The translations under genes were made by a program, and so were the position numbers. The notes beneath the pieces were generated by a model that ran no database searches, had not been told where the DNA came from, and worked only from the letters and a program-made list of their open reading frames with translations. Shown here piece after piece: positions 39,132-50,770 of a stretch of 64,000 nt of DNA; the stretch's first letter is position 1, and each line of letters begins with the position of its first letter. The stretch is taken from positions 1,472,607-1,536,606 of the forward strand of contig NZ_CP132542.1 in the NCBI RefSeq assembly GCF_030845175.1, read 5' to 3'. The stretch is from Coralliovum pocilloporae (GTDB lineage: Bacteria; Pseudomonadota; Alphaproteobacteria; Rhizobiales; Cohaesibacteraceae).

Positions 39132-41045
39132 ATGGCTAAGGTGATCGGTATCGATCTCGGCACAACCAATTCCTGTGTGTCCGTTATGGACGGCAAGGAT
39201 CCGAAAGTTATTGAGAATGCGGAAGGCGCGCGGACAACCCCGTCCATGGTTGCTTTCTCCGACGATGATGAGCGACTGGTTGGTCAGCCGGCAAAGCGTC
39301 AGGCTGTTACCAATCCGGAAGACACACTGTTTGCCGTCAAGCGTCTGATTGGCCGTCGGTATGATGATCCGACCGTTGGCAAAGACAAAGACCTGGTTCC
39401 CTACAAGATCGTCCGTGCCGATAATGGCGATGCGTGGGTGGAAGCCGATGGCAACAAGCATTCCCCGTCTCAGATTTCTGCAATCATTCTGCAGAAGATG
39501 AAGGAAACCGCAGAAAGCTATCTGGGCGAGAACGTCACACAGGCTGTTATCACGGTTCCGGCTTACTTCAACGATGCTCAGCGTCAGGCGACCAAGGATG
39601 CGGGCAAGATTGCCGGCCTTGAGGTTCTGCGTATCATCAACGAGCCGACCGCCGCTGCTCTGGCCTATGGCCTCGACAAGAATGACGGCAAGACCATCGC
39701 TGTTTATGACCTTGGTGGCGGTACCTTCGATGTGTCCATCCTCGAGATCGGCGATGGCGTTTTCGAGGTGAAGTCCACCAATGGTGACACCTTCCTCGGC
39801 GGTGAAGATTTCGACATGCGTCTCGTCGATTATCTTGCTGATGAGTTCAAGAAGGAAAGCGGCATTGATCTGAAGGGCGACAAGCTGGCCCTGCAGCGTC
39901 TGAAGGAAGCAGCGGAAAAAGCAAAGATCGAGCTGTCCTCTGCGACCCAGACCGAAATCAACCTGCCATTCATCACCGCTGATGCATCCGGTCCCAAGCA
40001 CCTGACCATGAAACTGACCCGTGCCAAGTTCGAGGCACTGGTGGATGATCTGGTTCAGCGCACGATCAAGCCATGTGCAGCTGCTCTCAAGGACGCTGGT
40101 CTCAATGCCGGTGAAATCGACGAAGTGGTTCTGGTCGGCGGCATGACCCGCATGCCGAAGGTTCAGGAAGCCGTGAAGCAGTTCTTCGGCAAAGAGCCGC
40201 ACAAGGGTGTGAACCCGGATGAAGTGGTTGCCATGGGTGCTGCCATTCAGGCTGGCGTTCTGCAGGGCGATGTGAAAGACGTTCTGCTGCTTGATGTGAC
40301 CCCGCTGTCTCTCGGCATCGAAACTCTTGGTGGTGTCTTCACCCGTCTGATCGACCGCAACACGACGATCCCGACCAAGAAGAGCCAGACCTTCTCAACA
40401 GCAGAAGACAATCAGAATGCCGTGACCATCCGTGTCTTCCAGGGTGAGCGCGAGATGGCTGCTGACAACAAGATGCTCGGCCAGTTCGATCTGGTTGGTA
40501 TTCCGCCAGCACCGCGTGGTGTGCCGCAGATTGAAGTGACCTTTGACATTGATGCCAACGGTATCGTCAACGTGTCCGCCAAGGACAGGGGCACCGGCAA
40601 GGAACAGCAGATCCGGATCCAGGCATCCGGTGGTCTCAGCGACGCTGACATCGACCAGATGGTCAAGGACGCTGAAGCCAATGCGGAAGCAGACAAGAAG
40701 CGCAAAGAGGCTGTTGAAGCAAAGAACCATGGCGAAGCTCTGGTTCATTCTGCCGAGAAGTCCCTGTCTGAATATGGTGACAAGGTTTCAGAAGCTGACA
40801 AGTCAGCCATCGAAACTGCCATCGCGGACCTGAAGACTGCCCTTGAAGGTGACGACGCAGAAGATATCCAGGCAAAATCCCAGGCACTGACCGAAGCCAG
40901 CATGAAGCTGGGCGAGGCCATGTATCAGGCCAGCCAGGCTGATGCGGAAGCCGGTGCAGAGGAAGAGACCAGTTCTGCCCAGGATGATGATGTTGTTGAT
41001 GCGGACTTCGAAGAAGTCCAGGACGACGACAAGAAATCCGCCTGA
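39132..41045 (+). CDS. dnaK: Hsp70 chaperone DnaK
   Basis: A 637-residue ATP-dependent chaperone. The ATPase domain has [34 protein letters not shown] and [12 protein letters not shown]; the linker is [19 protein letters not shown]; the C-terminus is acidic and ends [11 protein letters not shown] (EEVxDxxKK). The ATG at 39132 follows AAGGAG. It has a heat-shock promoter upstream and a strong terminator downstream, so most dnaK mRNA is separate from dnaJ. No grpE lies beside it. Confidence 0.98.
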   Translation: MAKVIGIDLGTTNSCVSVMDGKDPKVIENAEGARTTPSMVAFSDDDERLVGQPAKRQAVTNPEDTLFAVKRLIGRRYDDPTVGKDKDLVPYKIVRADNGDAWVEADGNKHSPSQISAIILQKMKETAESYLGENVTQAVITVPAYFNDAQRQATKDAGKIAGLEVLRIINEPTAAALAYGLDKNDGKTIAVYDLGGGTFDVSILEIGDGVFEVKSTNGDTFLGGEDFDMRLVDYLADEFKKESGIDLKGDKLALQRLKEAAEKAKIELSSATQTEINLPFITADASGPKHLTMKLTRAKFEALVDDLVQRTIKPCAAALKDAGLNAGEIDEVVLVGGMTRMPKVQEAVKQFFGKEPHKGVNPDEVVAMGAAIQAGVLQGDVKDVLLLDVTPLSLGIETLGGVFTRLIDRNTTIPTKKSQTFSTAEDNQNAVTIRVFQGEREMAADNKMLGQFDLVGIPPAPRGVPQIEVTFDIDANGIVNVSAKDRGTGKEQQIRIQASGGLSDADIDQMVKDAEANAEADKKRKEAVEAKNHGEALVHSAEKSLSEYGDKVSEADKSAIETAIADLKTALEGDDAEDIQAKSQALTEASMKLGEAMYQASQADAEAGAEEETSSAQDDDVVDADFEEVQDDDKKSA

Positions 41046-41055
41046 TCATCGTTAC

Positions 41056-41086
41056 AAGGCCGGATCAGCACCTGATCCGGCCTTTT
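41056..41086 (+). terminator. rho-independent terminator after dnaK
   Basis: A perfect 13-base stem (AAGGCCGGATCAG and its complement), three-base loop CAC, and TTTT. It lies ten bases after the dnaK stop and 70 bases before dnaJ, so it would reduce readthrough into dnaJ. Confidence 0.92.
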
Positions 41087-41156
41087 GACTTTCTCGCCTT
41101 CGCAGACCGCTTGTTCGATACGGACTGAGGTTTGCTGACATGAAGCGTTGAAAACC

Positions 41157-42287
41157 ATGTCGAAAGCCGATTTCTACGAAACTCTGGGTGTTGGTCGCGA
41201 TGCGAGCGACAAGGACCTGAAAAGTGCCTTCCGCAAGATGGCGATGAAATATCATCCTGATCGCAATCCGAACGATCCGGAGGCGGAAGCGCGATTCAAG
41301 GAAGTGAACGCGGCTTATGAAGCCCTGAAAGACCCTGAGAAACGTGCAGCCTATGATCGCTATGGTCATGCAGCCTTTGATGGCGGCATGGGCGGTGGTG
41401 CCGGTGGTTTCAACGGTGATTTCGGCTCGTCCATGTCGGATATCTTTGATGATATCTTCGGTGATTTCATGGGCGGCGGGCGACGGCAGCGACAGTCCAG
41501 TGGGCGCGGTGCTGACCTGCGCTACAACATGGAAGTGACGCTGGAAGAAGCCTTCACTGGCAAGGCTGCTGAGATCCGTGTGCCCACATCTGTCACCTGC
41601 GAAGACTGTTCGGGCTCCGGCGCTAAGTCAGGTTCAAAACCGAAAACCTGCGGAACCTGCCATGGACACGGCAAGGTTCGGGCATCTCAGGGTTTCTTCA
41701 CCATCGAGCGGACCTGTCCGGCCTGTCAGGGGCGGGGAGAGATCATTGATGATCCGTGCGGTGGATGCAGTGGTTCCGGGCGCAAGACCCAGGACAGAAC
41801 CCTGTCTGTCAACATCCCGGCGGGAATCGAAGATGGAACCCGTATCCGCCTCTCCGGAGAGGGCGAGGCCGGTGTTCGCGGTGGTCCGTCCGGAGATCTC
41901 TATATCTTCCTGTCCATCAGGCCTCATGAGTTTTTCCAGCGCGACGGTGCGGATATCTTCTGCCGTGTTCCGATTTCGATGACAACAGCCGCACTTGGCG
42001 GGTCCTTCGAAGTCCCGACGGTTGATGGTGGCAAGACGCGGGTCAAGGTTGGTGAAGCCACCCAGACAGGGCGCCAGTTCCGTCTTCGCAGCAAGGGTAT
42101 GCCGGTGCTTCGGTCCTCCCAGCAGGGCGACATGTATATCCAGGTGACCGTGGAAACCCCGCAGAACCTGACAAAACGCCAGCGTGAACTGCTTGAGGAA
42201 TTTGCCAAAGAGAGTTCCGAGACCAATTCGCCGGAAAGTGAAGGGTTCTTTGCCCGGATGAAGGATTTCTTCGGCGGCAAGGAATAG
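41157..42287 (+). CDS. dnaJ: Hsp40 co-chaperone DnaJ
   Basis: A 376-residue type I DnaJ that stimulates DnaK ATPase and delivers substrates. J domain (1-70) with the HPD motif in [11 protein letters not shown]; Gly/Phe-rich segment with [15 protein letters not shown]; zinc-finger domain with four CxxCxGxG units ([32 protein letters not shown]); C-terminal substrate domain. The ATG at 41157 is chosen over an in-frame TTG at 41148. The Shine-Dalgarno is weak. Confidence 0.97.
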   Translation: MSKADFYETLGVGRDASDKDLKSAFRKMAMKYHPDRNPNDPEAEARFKEVNAAYEALKDPEKRAAYDRYGHAAFDGGMGGGAGGFNGDFGSSMSDIFDDIFGDFMGGGRRQRQSSGRGADLRYNMEVTLEEAFTGKAAEIRVPTSVTCEDCSGSGAKSGSKPKTCGTCHGHGKVRASQGFFTIERTCPACQGRGEIIDDPCGGCSGSGRKTQDRTLSVNIPAGIEDGTRIRLSGEGEAGVRGGPSGDLYIFLSIRPHEFFQRDGADIFCRVPISMTTAALGGSFEVPTVDGGKTRVKVGEATQTGRQFRLRSKGMPVLRSSQQGDMYIQVTVETPQNLTKRQRELLEEFAKESSETNSPESEGFFARMKDFFGGKE

Positions 42288-42292
42288 CTTTT

Positions 42293-42317
42293 CCGAAAAC
42301 TGTGTGCGGTTTTCGGA
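42293..42317. repeat. dispersed palindromic repeat, copy 2
   Basis: 22 of 25 bases match the copy at 27566-27590. Here the arms TCCGAAAAC (from 42292) and GTTTTCGGA are perfect complements with an eight-base loop. It lies five bases past the dnaJ stop and could also act as a weak terminator or RNA-stabilising hairpin. Confidence 0.65.
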
Positions 42318-42381
42318 TAAGAATATGCTTCCGGACAAGTAGGTGAGCATTTTGAGCAGCTCTGTATAAGCTCAATATGCT

Positions 42382-44052
42382 CTATATGGCCTGCAGGCGG
42401 GTTCCGAGCAGCTCGCCGCTTTCCTCCAGAATAGGCTGTGCCACGCTGGAAAGCAGTGAATTGATCTGCTTCAGATCGCGAATGGCATCCAGATAGACTT
42501 CGCTGGTCTCGATATCATCAATCGCACCCTGCCGCAGACGCTCCAGATGCTGACGATAGGCGGTCCGTTCCAGATCACGGAAGGCATCTTTCTCTGTCAG
42601 CAATTGGCGTGCTGTTTCCCGCTCAGGTGTCAGGAATACGGTGATGGCGAGCTGCATATTGGCCAGTACGCGATCCTGAATGATGCGGAGTTCCTTCCAG
42701 TCGTCATCAGAGAACATCAGATGATGTTTGCGTTTCTTCTCGATATGGCGCAGCAGATTGCGGACGATGATGTCAGCTGACTGCTCAAGCTTGATCGAGA
42801 AGCCGATCAGCTCGTCCCGTCGCATCTGGTCCTTCTCCGGCAGATCGTCATTGTTGATCTGACCAAGATAGGTCTTGATGGCCACATACATCTTGTCCAC
42901 ATCGTCATCCATCGCTTCGAGGCGCGTTTCAGCGTCGGGATCGGATCGCTCGAACAGGGCAACAGTCTGTCTGAACATCTGGTCGACCATCTCGCTCATC
43001 CGTACCATCTCCCGGGTTGCACAGGAGAGGGCCAGTCGTGGTGTGTCGAGCGCTGCCGGGTCGAGCAGACTGGGTGTATGGATTGTTTCGCCGTCTGCAT
43101 CGGTCGCCATATCACGCCGGGGAAGCAGTGCTGCCATCAGATGGTTGATGCCATTGAGAAGTGGCAACGCCAGCACCACAAGCAGAACATTGAAAGCCAG
43201 ATGGAAATTGACCGCCTGCCAGCCGGTGTCCGTTCCGAGATAATCGGTAATCGGAAGGCCCGAGCTGAGAGCAACCAGTACAATGACGGCAAGAACCAGG
43301 CGGACCAGAAGATTCCCCGCTGGAATACGTCGCGCCTCGGGAGACTCAGACCGGGTCAGTGCAATGGCTGTCAGGGCGCTGCCGACATTAGCACCGAGGA
43401 TCAGTACAAGAACCAGATTGACCGGTACCAGGCCGCTGGCTGCAAAGGACGCAAAGAGCAGGACCGCAGCCACACTTGAATGAATGAGCCAGGTCAGAAG
43501 CGCGGCGCAGAGGAAGGTCAAGGCCGGGTCTTCAGACATATAGGAGATAATGACAGGCAGAAGTGTACTGTCCCGCAGGGGCTGCGAGGCTTCACCGATC
43601 ATATTGAGGGACATGAGAATAAGCCCTGCCCCGATCAGCATCCGGCCGACCTGGTGTGTTGTTCCGCTCTTTTGTCGAAGAAACAGCAGAACGCCCACAG
43701 AAACCAGAATGGGCGTAAACAGGGACAGATCAAAAGACAGGATCTGGACAACCAGTGCCGAACCGATATCCGCACCCAGCATCATGGCAAGGCCGGCATT
43801 GCTTGTCAGGCTGCCAAGCGCGGCAAAACCTGTGACCAGCATGGCAACGGCGGTAGAGCTCTGCAGCATAAGAGCGCCAACCATGCCGGAGAGAACAGCA
43901 GTCAGCCGGTTTCCCGTTGCCCTTTGCAGCCTGTGGCGGAGAGATGCGCCGCTGAGCCGCTCGACGCCGGTTCTGACGAGCCGGGTTGACCAGAGCAAAA
44001 GGGCAATTGCACCTGCAAGATTGATAAGGACCAAGGAGCCGTTCAAGTCCAA
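42382..44052 (-). CDS. Na/phosphate cotransporter family protein
   Basis: A 556-residue NptA/PhoU-fusion protein. About eight hydrophobic helices in residues 1-320 contain two Na_Pi_cotrans repeats with the QSS motif (GALMLQSSTAVAMLVTGF) and a second TWLIHSSVAAVLLF. The C-terminal 200 residues form a helical PhoU-like cytoplasmic domain. It likely imports phosphate with sodium. It converges on dnaJ and diverges from pmtA across an AT-rich 259-base gap. Confidence 0.9.
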   Translation of the reverse strand: MDLNGSLVLINLAGAIALLLWSTRLVRTGVERLSGASLRHRLQRATGNRLTAVLSGMVGALMLQSSTAVAMLVTGFAALGSLTSNAGLAMMLGADIGSALVVQILSFDLSLFTPILVSVGVLLFLRQKSGTTHQVGRMLIGAGLILMSLNMIGEASQPLRDSTLLPVIISYMSEDPALTFLCAALLTWLIHSSVAAVLLFASFAASGLVPVNLVLVLILGANVGSALTAIALTRSESPEARRIPAGNLLVRLVLAVIVLVALSSGLPITDYLGTDTGWQAVNFHLAFNVLLVVLALPLLNGINHLMAALLPRRDMATDADGETIHTPSLLDPAALDTPRLALSCATREMVRMSEMVDQMFRQTVALFERSDPDAETRLEAMDDDVDKMYVAIKTYLGQINNDDLPEKDQMRRDELIGFSIKLEQSADIIVRNLLRHIEKKRKHHLMFSDDDWKELRIIQDRVLANMQLAITVFLTPERETARQLLTEKDAFRDLERTAYRQHLERLRQGAIDDIETSEVYLDAIRDLKQINSLLSSVAQPILEESGELLGTRLQAI

Positions 44053-44311
44053 ACCTCGTCGATCAAATGAATTTTAATTAGCCAGAAAATCAAAAACACC
44101 TGTTTGATTCGGCTTTATTTTGTTTGTGGATCTATAGATATGCGCAAAAAGTGCATTTTTCAAGGCAAAAGCCTCGATATTATCATTTGCAAGCTATAAT
44201 AAATATATTTAGCCGACGTAATAACGATAACAACACGTTTCCGTGTTTACCTCAAACCTTGCCATGTTTGATCCCTATTATCTTCAGTACACGCAAGTTG
44301 GGAGATAGCAG

Positions 44312-44911
44312 GTGTCGTTCAAGACAAGAATTCTGTCTGAGTTCTCGACAGATCTCAGGTTCTTAAAGCAATGGGCTGACAACCCTCTCACCACCGGGGC
44401 AATTGCCGCAAGTGGTGTCGCCTTGAGCCGGGCAATGGCTGAAGAGGTTCCGTCTGATCAGTCGGGCCCGGTGCTGGAACTGGGGCCTGGAACCGGGTCG
44501 GTGACCAGTGCCCTGCTGGCAAGTGGTGTTGCGCGCAGCGATCTGAGTGTTATCGAGTACAGCGTCGATTTCAGCCAACATCTGCGGAAAACCTTTCCGG
44601 GCCTCACCGTATATACGGGAGATGCCTATGCCCTTGAGGAGATCTTCAAAGAGCAGCCTGATCTGAAGTTTCGGGCGATTGTGTCGAGCCTGCCATTGCT
44701 GACCAGGCCCTTGAAGGACAGAACGGCTCTGGTTGAGTCCGCTCTCGAACATCTGCGACCCGGTGCACCCTTCATTCAGTTCTCTTATGGGCCTCAAGCC
44801 CCTGTAAAGGCACGGCGAGGTATCTATTCCGCGTCGCCTTCCAAATGGATTATCCGGAATGTTCCGCCGGCGCGCGTCTGGACTTACCGTTCTGACCCTA
44901 AGATGGGCTGA
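44312..44911 (+). CDS. pmtA: phosphatidylethanolamine N-methyltransferase
   Basis: A 199-residue SAM enzyme of the Sinorhizobium/Rhodobacter PmtA type that methylates phosphatidylethanolamine toward phosphatidylcholine. SAM-binding motif VLELGPGTGSVTSALL; then IEYSVDFSQHL and IVSSLPLL; C-terminal WTYRSD. The start is GTG at 44312 with GGGAG nearby. Location beside pyrF and dapB matches Rhizobiales. A related rRNA adenine dimethylase-like function is less likely given length and neighbours. Confidence 0.88.
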   Translation: MSFKTRILSEFSTDLRFLKQWADNPLTTGAIAASGVALSRAMAEEVPSDQSGPVLELGPGTGSVTSALLASGVARSDLSVIEYSVDFSQHLRKTFPGLTVYTGDAYALEEIFKEQPDLKFRAIVSSLPLLTRPLKDRTALVESALEHLRPGAPFIQFSYGPQAPVKARRGIYSASPSKWIIRNVPPARVWTYRSDPKMG

Positions 44912-44978
44912 CTATTCCAATAGGGTTCAACTTATGCGAAGACTGTCCCTGTTTACGCTGTCTTGAATAGGGTTTGTC

Positions 44979-45557
44979 ATGGCTCCTGTCTCCGTTCTGT
45001 GTCTGTCCGGCTCATCCCGCGCCGGATCGTTCAATACAAAACTGGCTGCTCTTGTGGCCAGGCGCGTCGCCCTCCGGGATGCAGACGCCACTCTCATCTC
45101 ACTGGCTGATTACCCTCTGCCATTGATGGATGAGGACTATGAGCGGGAGCATGGCATACCCGAAAATGCCCGGAAGCTCGCTGAGCTGATCTGTGCGTAT
45201 GATGCCGTCTTTATTGCCAGCCCGGAATACAACGCCTCTCTTACCCCTTTGCTGAAAAATGCCATTGACTGGGTCAGCCGGGTGAAGACCCCACTGGGTT
45301 CAGCTTACAAGAACCGTATCTTTGCCCTGGGCGCGGCTTCCCCCGGTGGTTTGGGCGGTATGCGGGCTTTGCCTGTTCTGCGGCAGTCCCTGGTTGGCAT
45401 GCTTGGCCTGGTCATTTCAGAGCAGATCAGCGTTGGAGGTGCCGGAGATGCTTTTTCTGATGACGGTGACCTGGCCAGTCCGAGAACAGACAAAATGCTG
45501 GATGGCATGATTGATCGTCTGCTAGAGATTTCCGGCGCAATCTCGCCTAACCGATAA
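44979..45557 (+). CDS. NADPH-dependent FMN reductase family protein
   Basis: A 192-residue flavodoxin-fold oxidoreductase. FMN-binding [13 protein letters not shown] near residues 9-21 and [18 protein letters not shown] match the ChrR/azoreductase group that reduces quinones, azo dyes or flavins. Precedes pyrF by 22 bases on the same strand. Physiological substrate unknown. Confidence 0.92.
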   Translation: MAPVSVLCLSGSSRAGSFNTKLAALVARRVALRDADATLISLADYPLPLMDEDYEREHGIPENARKLAELICAYDAVFIASPEYNASLTPLLKNAIDWVSRVKTPLGSAYKNRIFALGAASPGGLGGMRALPVLRQSLVGMLGLVISEQISVGGAGDAFSDDGDLASPRTDKMLDGMIDRLLEISGAISPNR

Positions 45558-45579
45558 TTTCAATAGAACCGGGGGTTCC

Positions 45580-46287
45580 ATGTACCGACCGAAGACCGCT
45601 CGGGATCGCCTGATCCTGCCATTGGACGTGCCCACAGTGGATGAAGCCCGTGCTGTCATCGACACGCTGGGCGACAGCGTCACCTTCTACAAGATCGGCA
45701 TGCAGTTGCAGTTTGCGGGCGGGCTGGCCTTTGCCGAGGAGCTGGCCAAATCCGGCAAACAGGTCTTTCTGGATGTCAAACTGCTCGACATCGACAACAC
45801 CATCGCCAAGGCTGTCGAAAATGTCTGCCGCATGGGCATGACCTTCATGACCCTGCACGCCTATCCAAAGGCCATGCGTGCGGCTGTGGTAGCACGTGGT
45901 AACAATGGGCTCGGTCTGCTCGGCGTGACGGTTCTGACCAGTATGGACCAGCCGGATCTTGCAGAAGCCGGATATGCCACGGATGTGGCTGACCTTGTGG
46001 CAAAACGCGCTGTTCAGGCACGTGAGGCAGGTATGAGCGGAATTGTCTGCTCGCCGCTGGAAGCGTCAGCCATGCGCAAGCTGGTCGGTGATGACATGGT
46101 GCTGGTCACGCCGGGGATCCGTCCGCGCGGGGCAGATGTGGGTGATCAGAAGCGGATCATGACTCCAACTGATGCGATAAGGGCAGGGTCTGACTATCTT
46201 GTGGTCGGCCGTCCTGTTCTGGCAGCTGACAATCCACGCCTGGCAGCAGACCGGATTGTCGAAGAGATCGAGCAGGCACTGGCGTAA
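45580..46287 (+). CDS. pyrF: orotidine-5'-phosphate decarboxylase
   Basis: A 235-residue TIM-barrel enzyme for the last step of UMP synthesis. Catalytic motif [10 protein letters not shown] near residues 66-75 with Asp-Lys-Asp; substrate strand [13 protein letters not shown]; phosphate loop VTPGIRPRG and YLVVGRPVL. Normal length. Followed after 31 bases by a DUF1330 gene. Confidence 0.97.
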   Translation: MYRPKTARDRLILPLDVPTVDEARAVIDTLGDSVTFYKIGMQLQFAGGLAFAEELAKSGKQVFLDVKLLDIDNTIAKAVENVCRMGMTFMTLHAYPKAMRAAVVARGNNGLGLLGVTVLTSMDQPDLAEAGYATDVADLVAKRAVQAREAGMSGIVCSPLEASAMRKLVGDDMVLVTPGIRPRGADVGDQKRIMTPTDAIRAGSDYLVVGRPVLAADNPRLAADRIVEEIEQALA

Positions 46288-46318
46288 TTCTGATCAAAGA
46301 CCCTAGAGGTGATGGACC

Positions 46319-46618
46319 ATGGCAAACAAGGGATACTGGATTGGCCGTGTCGATGTGGACGACGTGGAAGCCTATCAGGCCTATATCGATGCTAATGGTG
46401 CGGCTTTTGCCGAGTTCGGTGCCCGGTTCATCATTCGTGGTGGTGCCTTTGAGACTGTCGAAGGCACCAGCCGGTCGCGCAATGTGGTCATCGAGTTCCC
46501 CAGCTATCAGGCTGCGCTCGACTGTTATAACTCGCCGGTCTATCAGGCTGCCAAAGCGTTTCGCACACCGGTTTCCACAGCCGATATCATCATTATTGAG
46601 GGTTATGAGGACGCCTGA
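46319..46618 (+). CDS. DUF1330 protein
   Basis: A 99-residue ferredoxin-like (dimeric alpha/beta barrel) protein. Signatures: YWIGRVDVDDVEAYQAYI, FGARFIIRGGAFETVEG and VIEFPSYQAALDCYNSPVYQAAK. The family has no settled function; some members resemble monooxygenases of the EthD/ABM type. Between pyrF and dapB as in other Rhizobiales. Confidence 0.93.
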   Translation: MANKGYWIGRVDVDDVEAYQAYIDANGAAFAEFGARFIIRGGAFETVEGTSRSRNVVIEFPSYQAALDCYNSPVYQAAKAFRTPVSTADIIIIEGYEDA

Positions 46619-46730
46619 AGACAGACGGGATGACACCGTCTTATTCTTTCGCCTCAATGACCCATAAAACAGGTCCACTCTCTGAGGATTTGCGCTATAT
46701 CCTTCAGACATCAGGACTGGAGATTTGACA

Positions 46731-47543
46731 ATGAGCGACATGCGGCTGGTAGTGGTCGGTGCGGCAGGCCGGATGGGACAGGCGCTTATCCGGGCAATTG
46801 ATGAGATTGACGGCGCTGTTCTCAGCGGAGCCATTGAGCGTGAAGGCTCAGACGCGCTTGGGCGTGATGCCGGTGAGCTTGCAGGTCTCGGGCCGCTCGG
46901 TGTGCCGGTGACAGACGATCCGTTGTCTGCCTTTCTGGAAGCCGATGGCGTGGTTGATTTTACCTCTCCTGACGCCACATGCAGTTTTGCCGAGCTCTGC
47001 GCGCAGGTCCGTATCGTCCATGTGATTGGTACCACCGGCTGTGAACCCCGGCATGACGAAGCGATTGAAGCCGCTGCCCGGCATGCCACGATTGTTAAAT
47101 CCGGCAATATGAGCCTTGGCGTCAATCTGCTTGCAGGCCTTGTACGCAAGGCAGCTGCAGCGCTGGATGAGGATTTCGATATCGAAGTGCTGGAAATGCA
47201 TCACAAGCACAAGGTAGATGCGCCATCCGGCACCGCTTTGCTTCTGGGTGAAGCTGCTGCAGAGGGCCGGGGCATTGATCTGAAGGCCCGCTCTGTTCGT
47301 GTCCGTGATGGAATTACTGGCGCGCGCGGCCGTGGCGATATCGGCTTTGCCACCCTGCGTGGCGGGTCTGTTATCGGTGAGCACAGTGTCATCTTCGCAG
47401 GTGAAGGTGAGCGCATCGAGCTGACACACCAGGCGCAGGACCGCGCCATTTTCGCCCGTGGTGCAATCAAGGCTGCCCTCTGGGCCCATGGTCGCAAGCG
47501 AGGGCTTTATTCAATGGCAGATGTTCTGGGATTAACTGACTGA
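46731..47543 (+). CDS. dapB: 4-hydroxy-tetrahydrodipicolinate reductase
   Basis: A 270-residue NAD(P)H enzyme of lysine/diaminopimelate synthesis. NAD loop [14 protein letters not shown] at the N-terminus; [18 protein letters not shown]; and the catalytic [16 protein letters not shown] with two His and a Lys. ATG at 46731 has GGAG eight bases upstream; a TTG at 46725 is rejected. Confidence 0.97.
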   Translation: MSDMRLVVVGAAGRMGQALIRAIDEIDGAVLSGAIEREGSDALGRDAGELAGLGPLGVPVTDDPLSAFLEADGVVDFTSPDATCSFAELCAQVRIVHVIGTTGCEPRHDEAIEAAARHATIVKSGNMSLGVNLLAGLVRKAAAALDEDFDIEVLEMHHKHKVDAPSGTALLLGEAAAEGRGIDLKARSVRVRDGITGARGRGDIGFATLRGGSVIGEHSVIFAGEGERIELTHQAQDRAIFARGAIKAALWAHGRKRGLYSMADVLGLTD

Positions 47544-47662
47544 GTGTCCGAAAACCTGTCTGAACATATATCCGAAAATTCACATGTCCATATCGCAGCA
47601 TGGAATGAGTGGGATTTTCAATCCCTGTTGCGATCATCAACCTGACTGACTGGAGCAATGTA

Positions 47663-48280
47663 ATGGAACGCCTTCTCGTGCTTGTCCGCCACGGACAAAG
47701 TGACTGGAACCTCAAGAACCTTTTCACCGGCTGGGAAAACCCGGACCTGACCGACAAGGGCGTAGAGGAGGCGAAGCGGGCCGGTGTCCGGCTGAATGAT
47801 CTCGGCCTCAAGTTCGACCTTGCTTATACAAGCGAACTGGTGCGTGCGCAGCGGACCTGTCAGTTTATCCTGGATGGGGTTGGCCAGAGTGATCTTGAAA
47901 CCGTGCGTCATCTGGCTCTGAATGAACGTGATTATGGCGACCTGACCGGCCTCAACAAGGACTCAGCCCGCGAGAAATGGGGCGAGGAGCAGGTCCACAT
48001 CTGGCGCCGCTCCTATGATGTGCCGCCTCCGGGCGGGGAAAGCCTGAAAGATACGGCAGCGCGTGTTCTGCCCTATTTCATCACCGATATCCTGCCAAGC
48101 GTTATGAGCGGCAAGAAAACCCTGGTCGCAGCCCATGGGAATTCCCTGCGTACGCTGGTGATGGTTCTGGACCGTCTCTCAAGCGACGAGATCACCAGCG
48201 TCAATCTGGGCACTGGCGTTCCGATGATCTACCGCCTGAATGAGGATACATCGGTTCTCTCGAAGGAAGTTTTGGACTAA
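47663..48280 (+). CDS. gpmA: 2,3-bisphosphoglycerate-dependent phosphoglycerate mutase
   Basis: A 205-residue glycolytic enzyme that interconverts 3- and 2-phosphoglycerate. [12 protein letters not shown] holds the phospho-accepting His (about 10); [13 protein letters not shown] the catalytic Glu; [11 protein letters not shown] the second His. Shorter than E. coli GpmA (about 250), as usual in alphaproteobacteria. The upstream in-frame start is rejected in favour of 47663, with GGAG at 47652. Confidence 0.95.
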   Translation: MERLLVLVRHGQSDWNLKNLFTGWENPDLTDKGVEEAKRAGVRLNDLGLKFDLAYTSELVRAQRTCQFILDGVGQSDLETVRHLALNERDYGDLTGLNKDSAREKWGEEQVHIWRRSYDVPPPGGESLKDTAARVLPYFITDILPSVMSGKKTLVAAHGNSLRTLVMVLDRLSSDEITSVNLGTGVPMIYRLNEDTSVLSKEVLD

Positions 48281-48306
48281 GATCCAGCCAGGATCATGAA
48301 CAGCTC

Positions 48307-48340
48307 AAAGCCCCGGAACGGAGACGATTCCGGGGCTTTT
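48307..48340 (+). terminator. rho-independent terminator after gpmA
   Basis: AAAGCCCCGGAA and TTCCGGGGCTTT form a perfect 12-base stem with a nine-base loop and TTTT. It closes the dapB-gpmA block before the dgdA region. Confidence 0.92.
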
Positions 48341-48410
48341 CTGATGTATTCCAGAGCATAACCCTAATAGGGAAAGATTAGTAGCTTGCTTCGCTATTTG
48401 CGTTCTGGGA

Positions 48411-49796
<1,386 letters not shown>

Positions 49797-49804
49797 ATTT
49801 TGAT

Positions 49805-50659
49805 ATGAAAAGGTCATTAGAAATTTCGCTCCTCCGAAGTTTTGCAGCTGTGGTTCGACATCGTTCGATTAGCACCGCGGCACTGCAGGTGGGTCGAACA
49901 CAATCAGCTGTCAGCACTCAAATGAAGCGATTGGAGCATGTGGTTGGCGGGAGGCTCCTCCATCGTTCCGGTAATGGAGTGGAGCTCACACGCTTGGGCG
50001 AACAACTGATGACACATACCCACATGCTCTTGAATCTGCATGATAGTGCGCTGTCAGACCTTACTGGGACAGGTCTCAGCGGAACGATCTGCATTGGCTG
50101 CCCTGAGGACTACCTCGATATTTTTATGCCACAAATCCTTGAGCGTTTCACGGTGATGCATAGTGACATTGAGCTTGAGATCAAAAGTGCACCAACAAAT
50201 GAGCTTCGGGCAATGTTGGATCGCCGCACCATCGACGTCGCCATTGTTTCGGATCCCATACAAGCGCGCGAGCCTGAACCATTACGAAAGTCACGGCTGG
50301 TCTGGGTCTGCAAAGAACCGTCACCGGACATACTGAAATCTTCTGTGGTGCCACTTGCACTTTCGGCAAAGAATACGCTTGATCATCGCATTGCGGCAGA
50401 AGCCATGAGACAAGCAGGTATTCCCTACCGGATCGCTTTTGCAAGTAACAGTCTGAATGGCTTGATTTCCATCGCCCGATCAGGAGCAGCGATAAGCGTT
50501 ATCACAGTAGATGCGGTGCCGGATGACCTGGAACTGGTTGAAGAATTATTGCCGCAGCTTCCAGAAATAAAGATCAGCATTGAGCTGTCAGGTGCGCCAA
50601 AAAGAAGGGCTGTATCCGAATTCCACCGCGTAGCGATGGACGTAATTTCAGATACATGA
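49805..50659 (+). CDS. dgdR: LysR-family regulator, probable DgdR
   Basis: A 284-residue LTTR. HTH at about 7-65: LEISLLRSFAAVVRHRSISTAALQVGRTQSAVSTQMKRLE. Effector domain from about 90 (SGTICIGCPEDYLDIFMPQIL). Divergent from dgdA, so it probably controls that gene in response to 2-methylalanine-type amino acids. The gene symbol rests on the neighbour, not on sequence identity. Confidence 0.82.
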   Translation: MKRSLEISLLRSFAAVVRHRSISTAALQVGRTQSAVSTQMKRLEHVVGGRLLHRSGNGVELTRLGEQLMTHTHMLLNLHDSALSDLTGTGLSGTICIGCPEDYLDIFMPQILERFTVMHSDIELEIKSAPTNELRAMLDRRTIDVAIVSDPIQAREPEPLRKSRLVWVCKEPSPDILKSSVVPLALSAKNTLDHRIAAEAMRQAGIPYRIAFASNSLNGLISIARSGAAISVITVDAVPDDLELVEELLPQLPEIKISIELSGAPKRRAVSEFHRVAMDVISDT

Positions 50660-50770
50660 GTTTCTTTGCGCAATGGTTTGATGAAAGCCTTTCATGCAGC
50701 GTGGATTTTCTGAATAAACACAATGTTCAATGCTGCATCGTGGCCAGGGCGTCAGCAATAAGTGTTGATC

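Noticed and set aside
39102-40202. Long open frame on the minus strand opposite dnaK
   Set aside because: It is the mirror of dnaK codon bias; no recognised domain, and dnaK is certain on the other strand.
46623-46641. Hairpin after the DUF1330 gene
   Set aside because: Only a six-base stem and a poor T-run.
47547-47579. Third CCGAAAA element near gpmA
   Set aside because: TCCGAAAA occurs twice in direct, not inverted, orientation and lacks the CGGTTTTCG arm.
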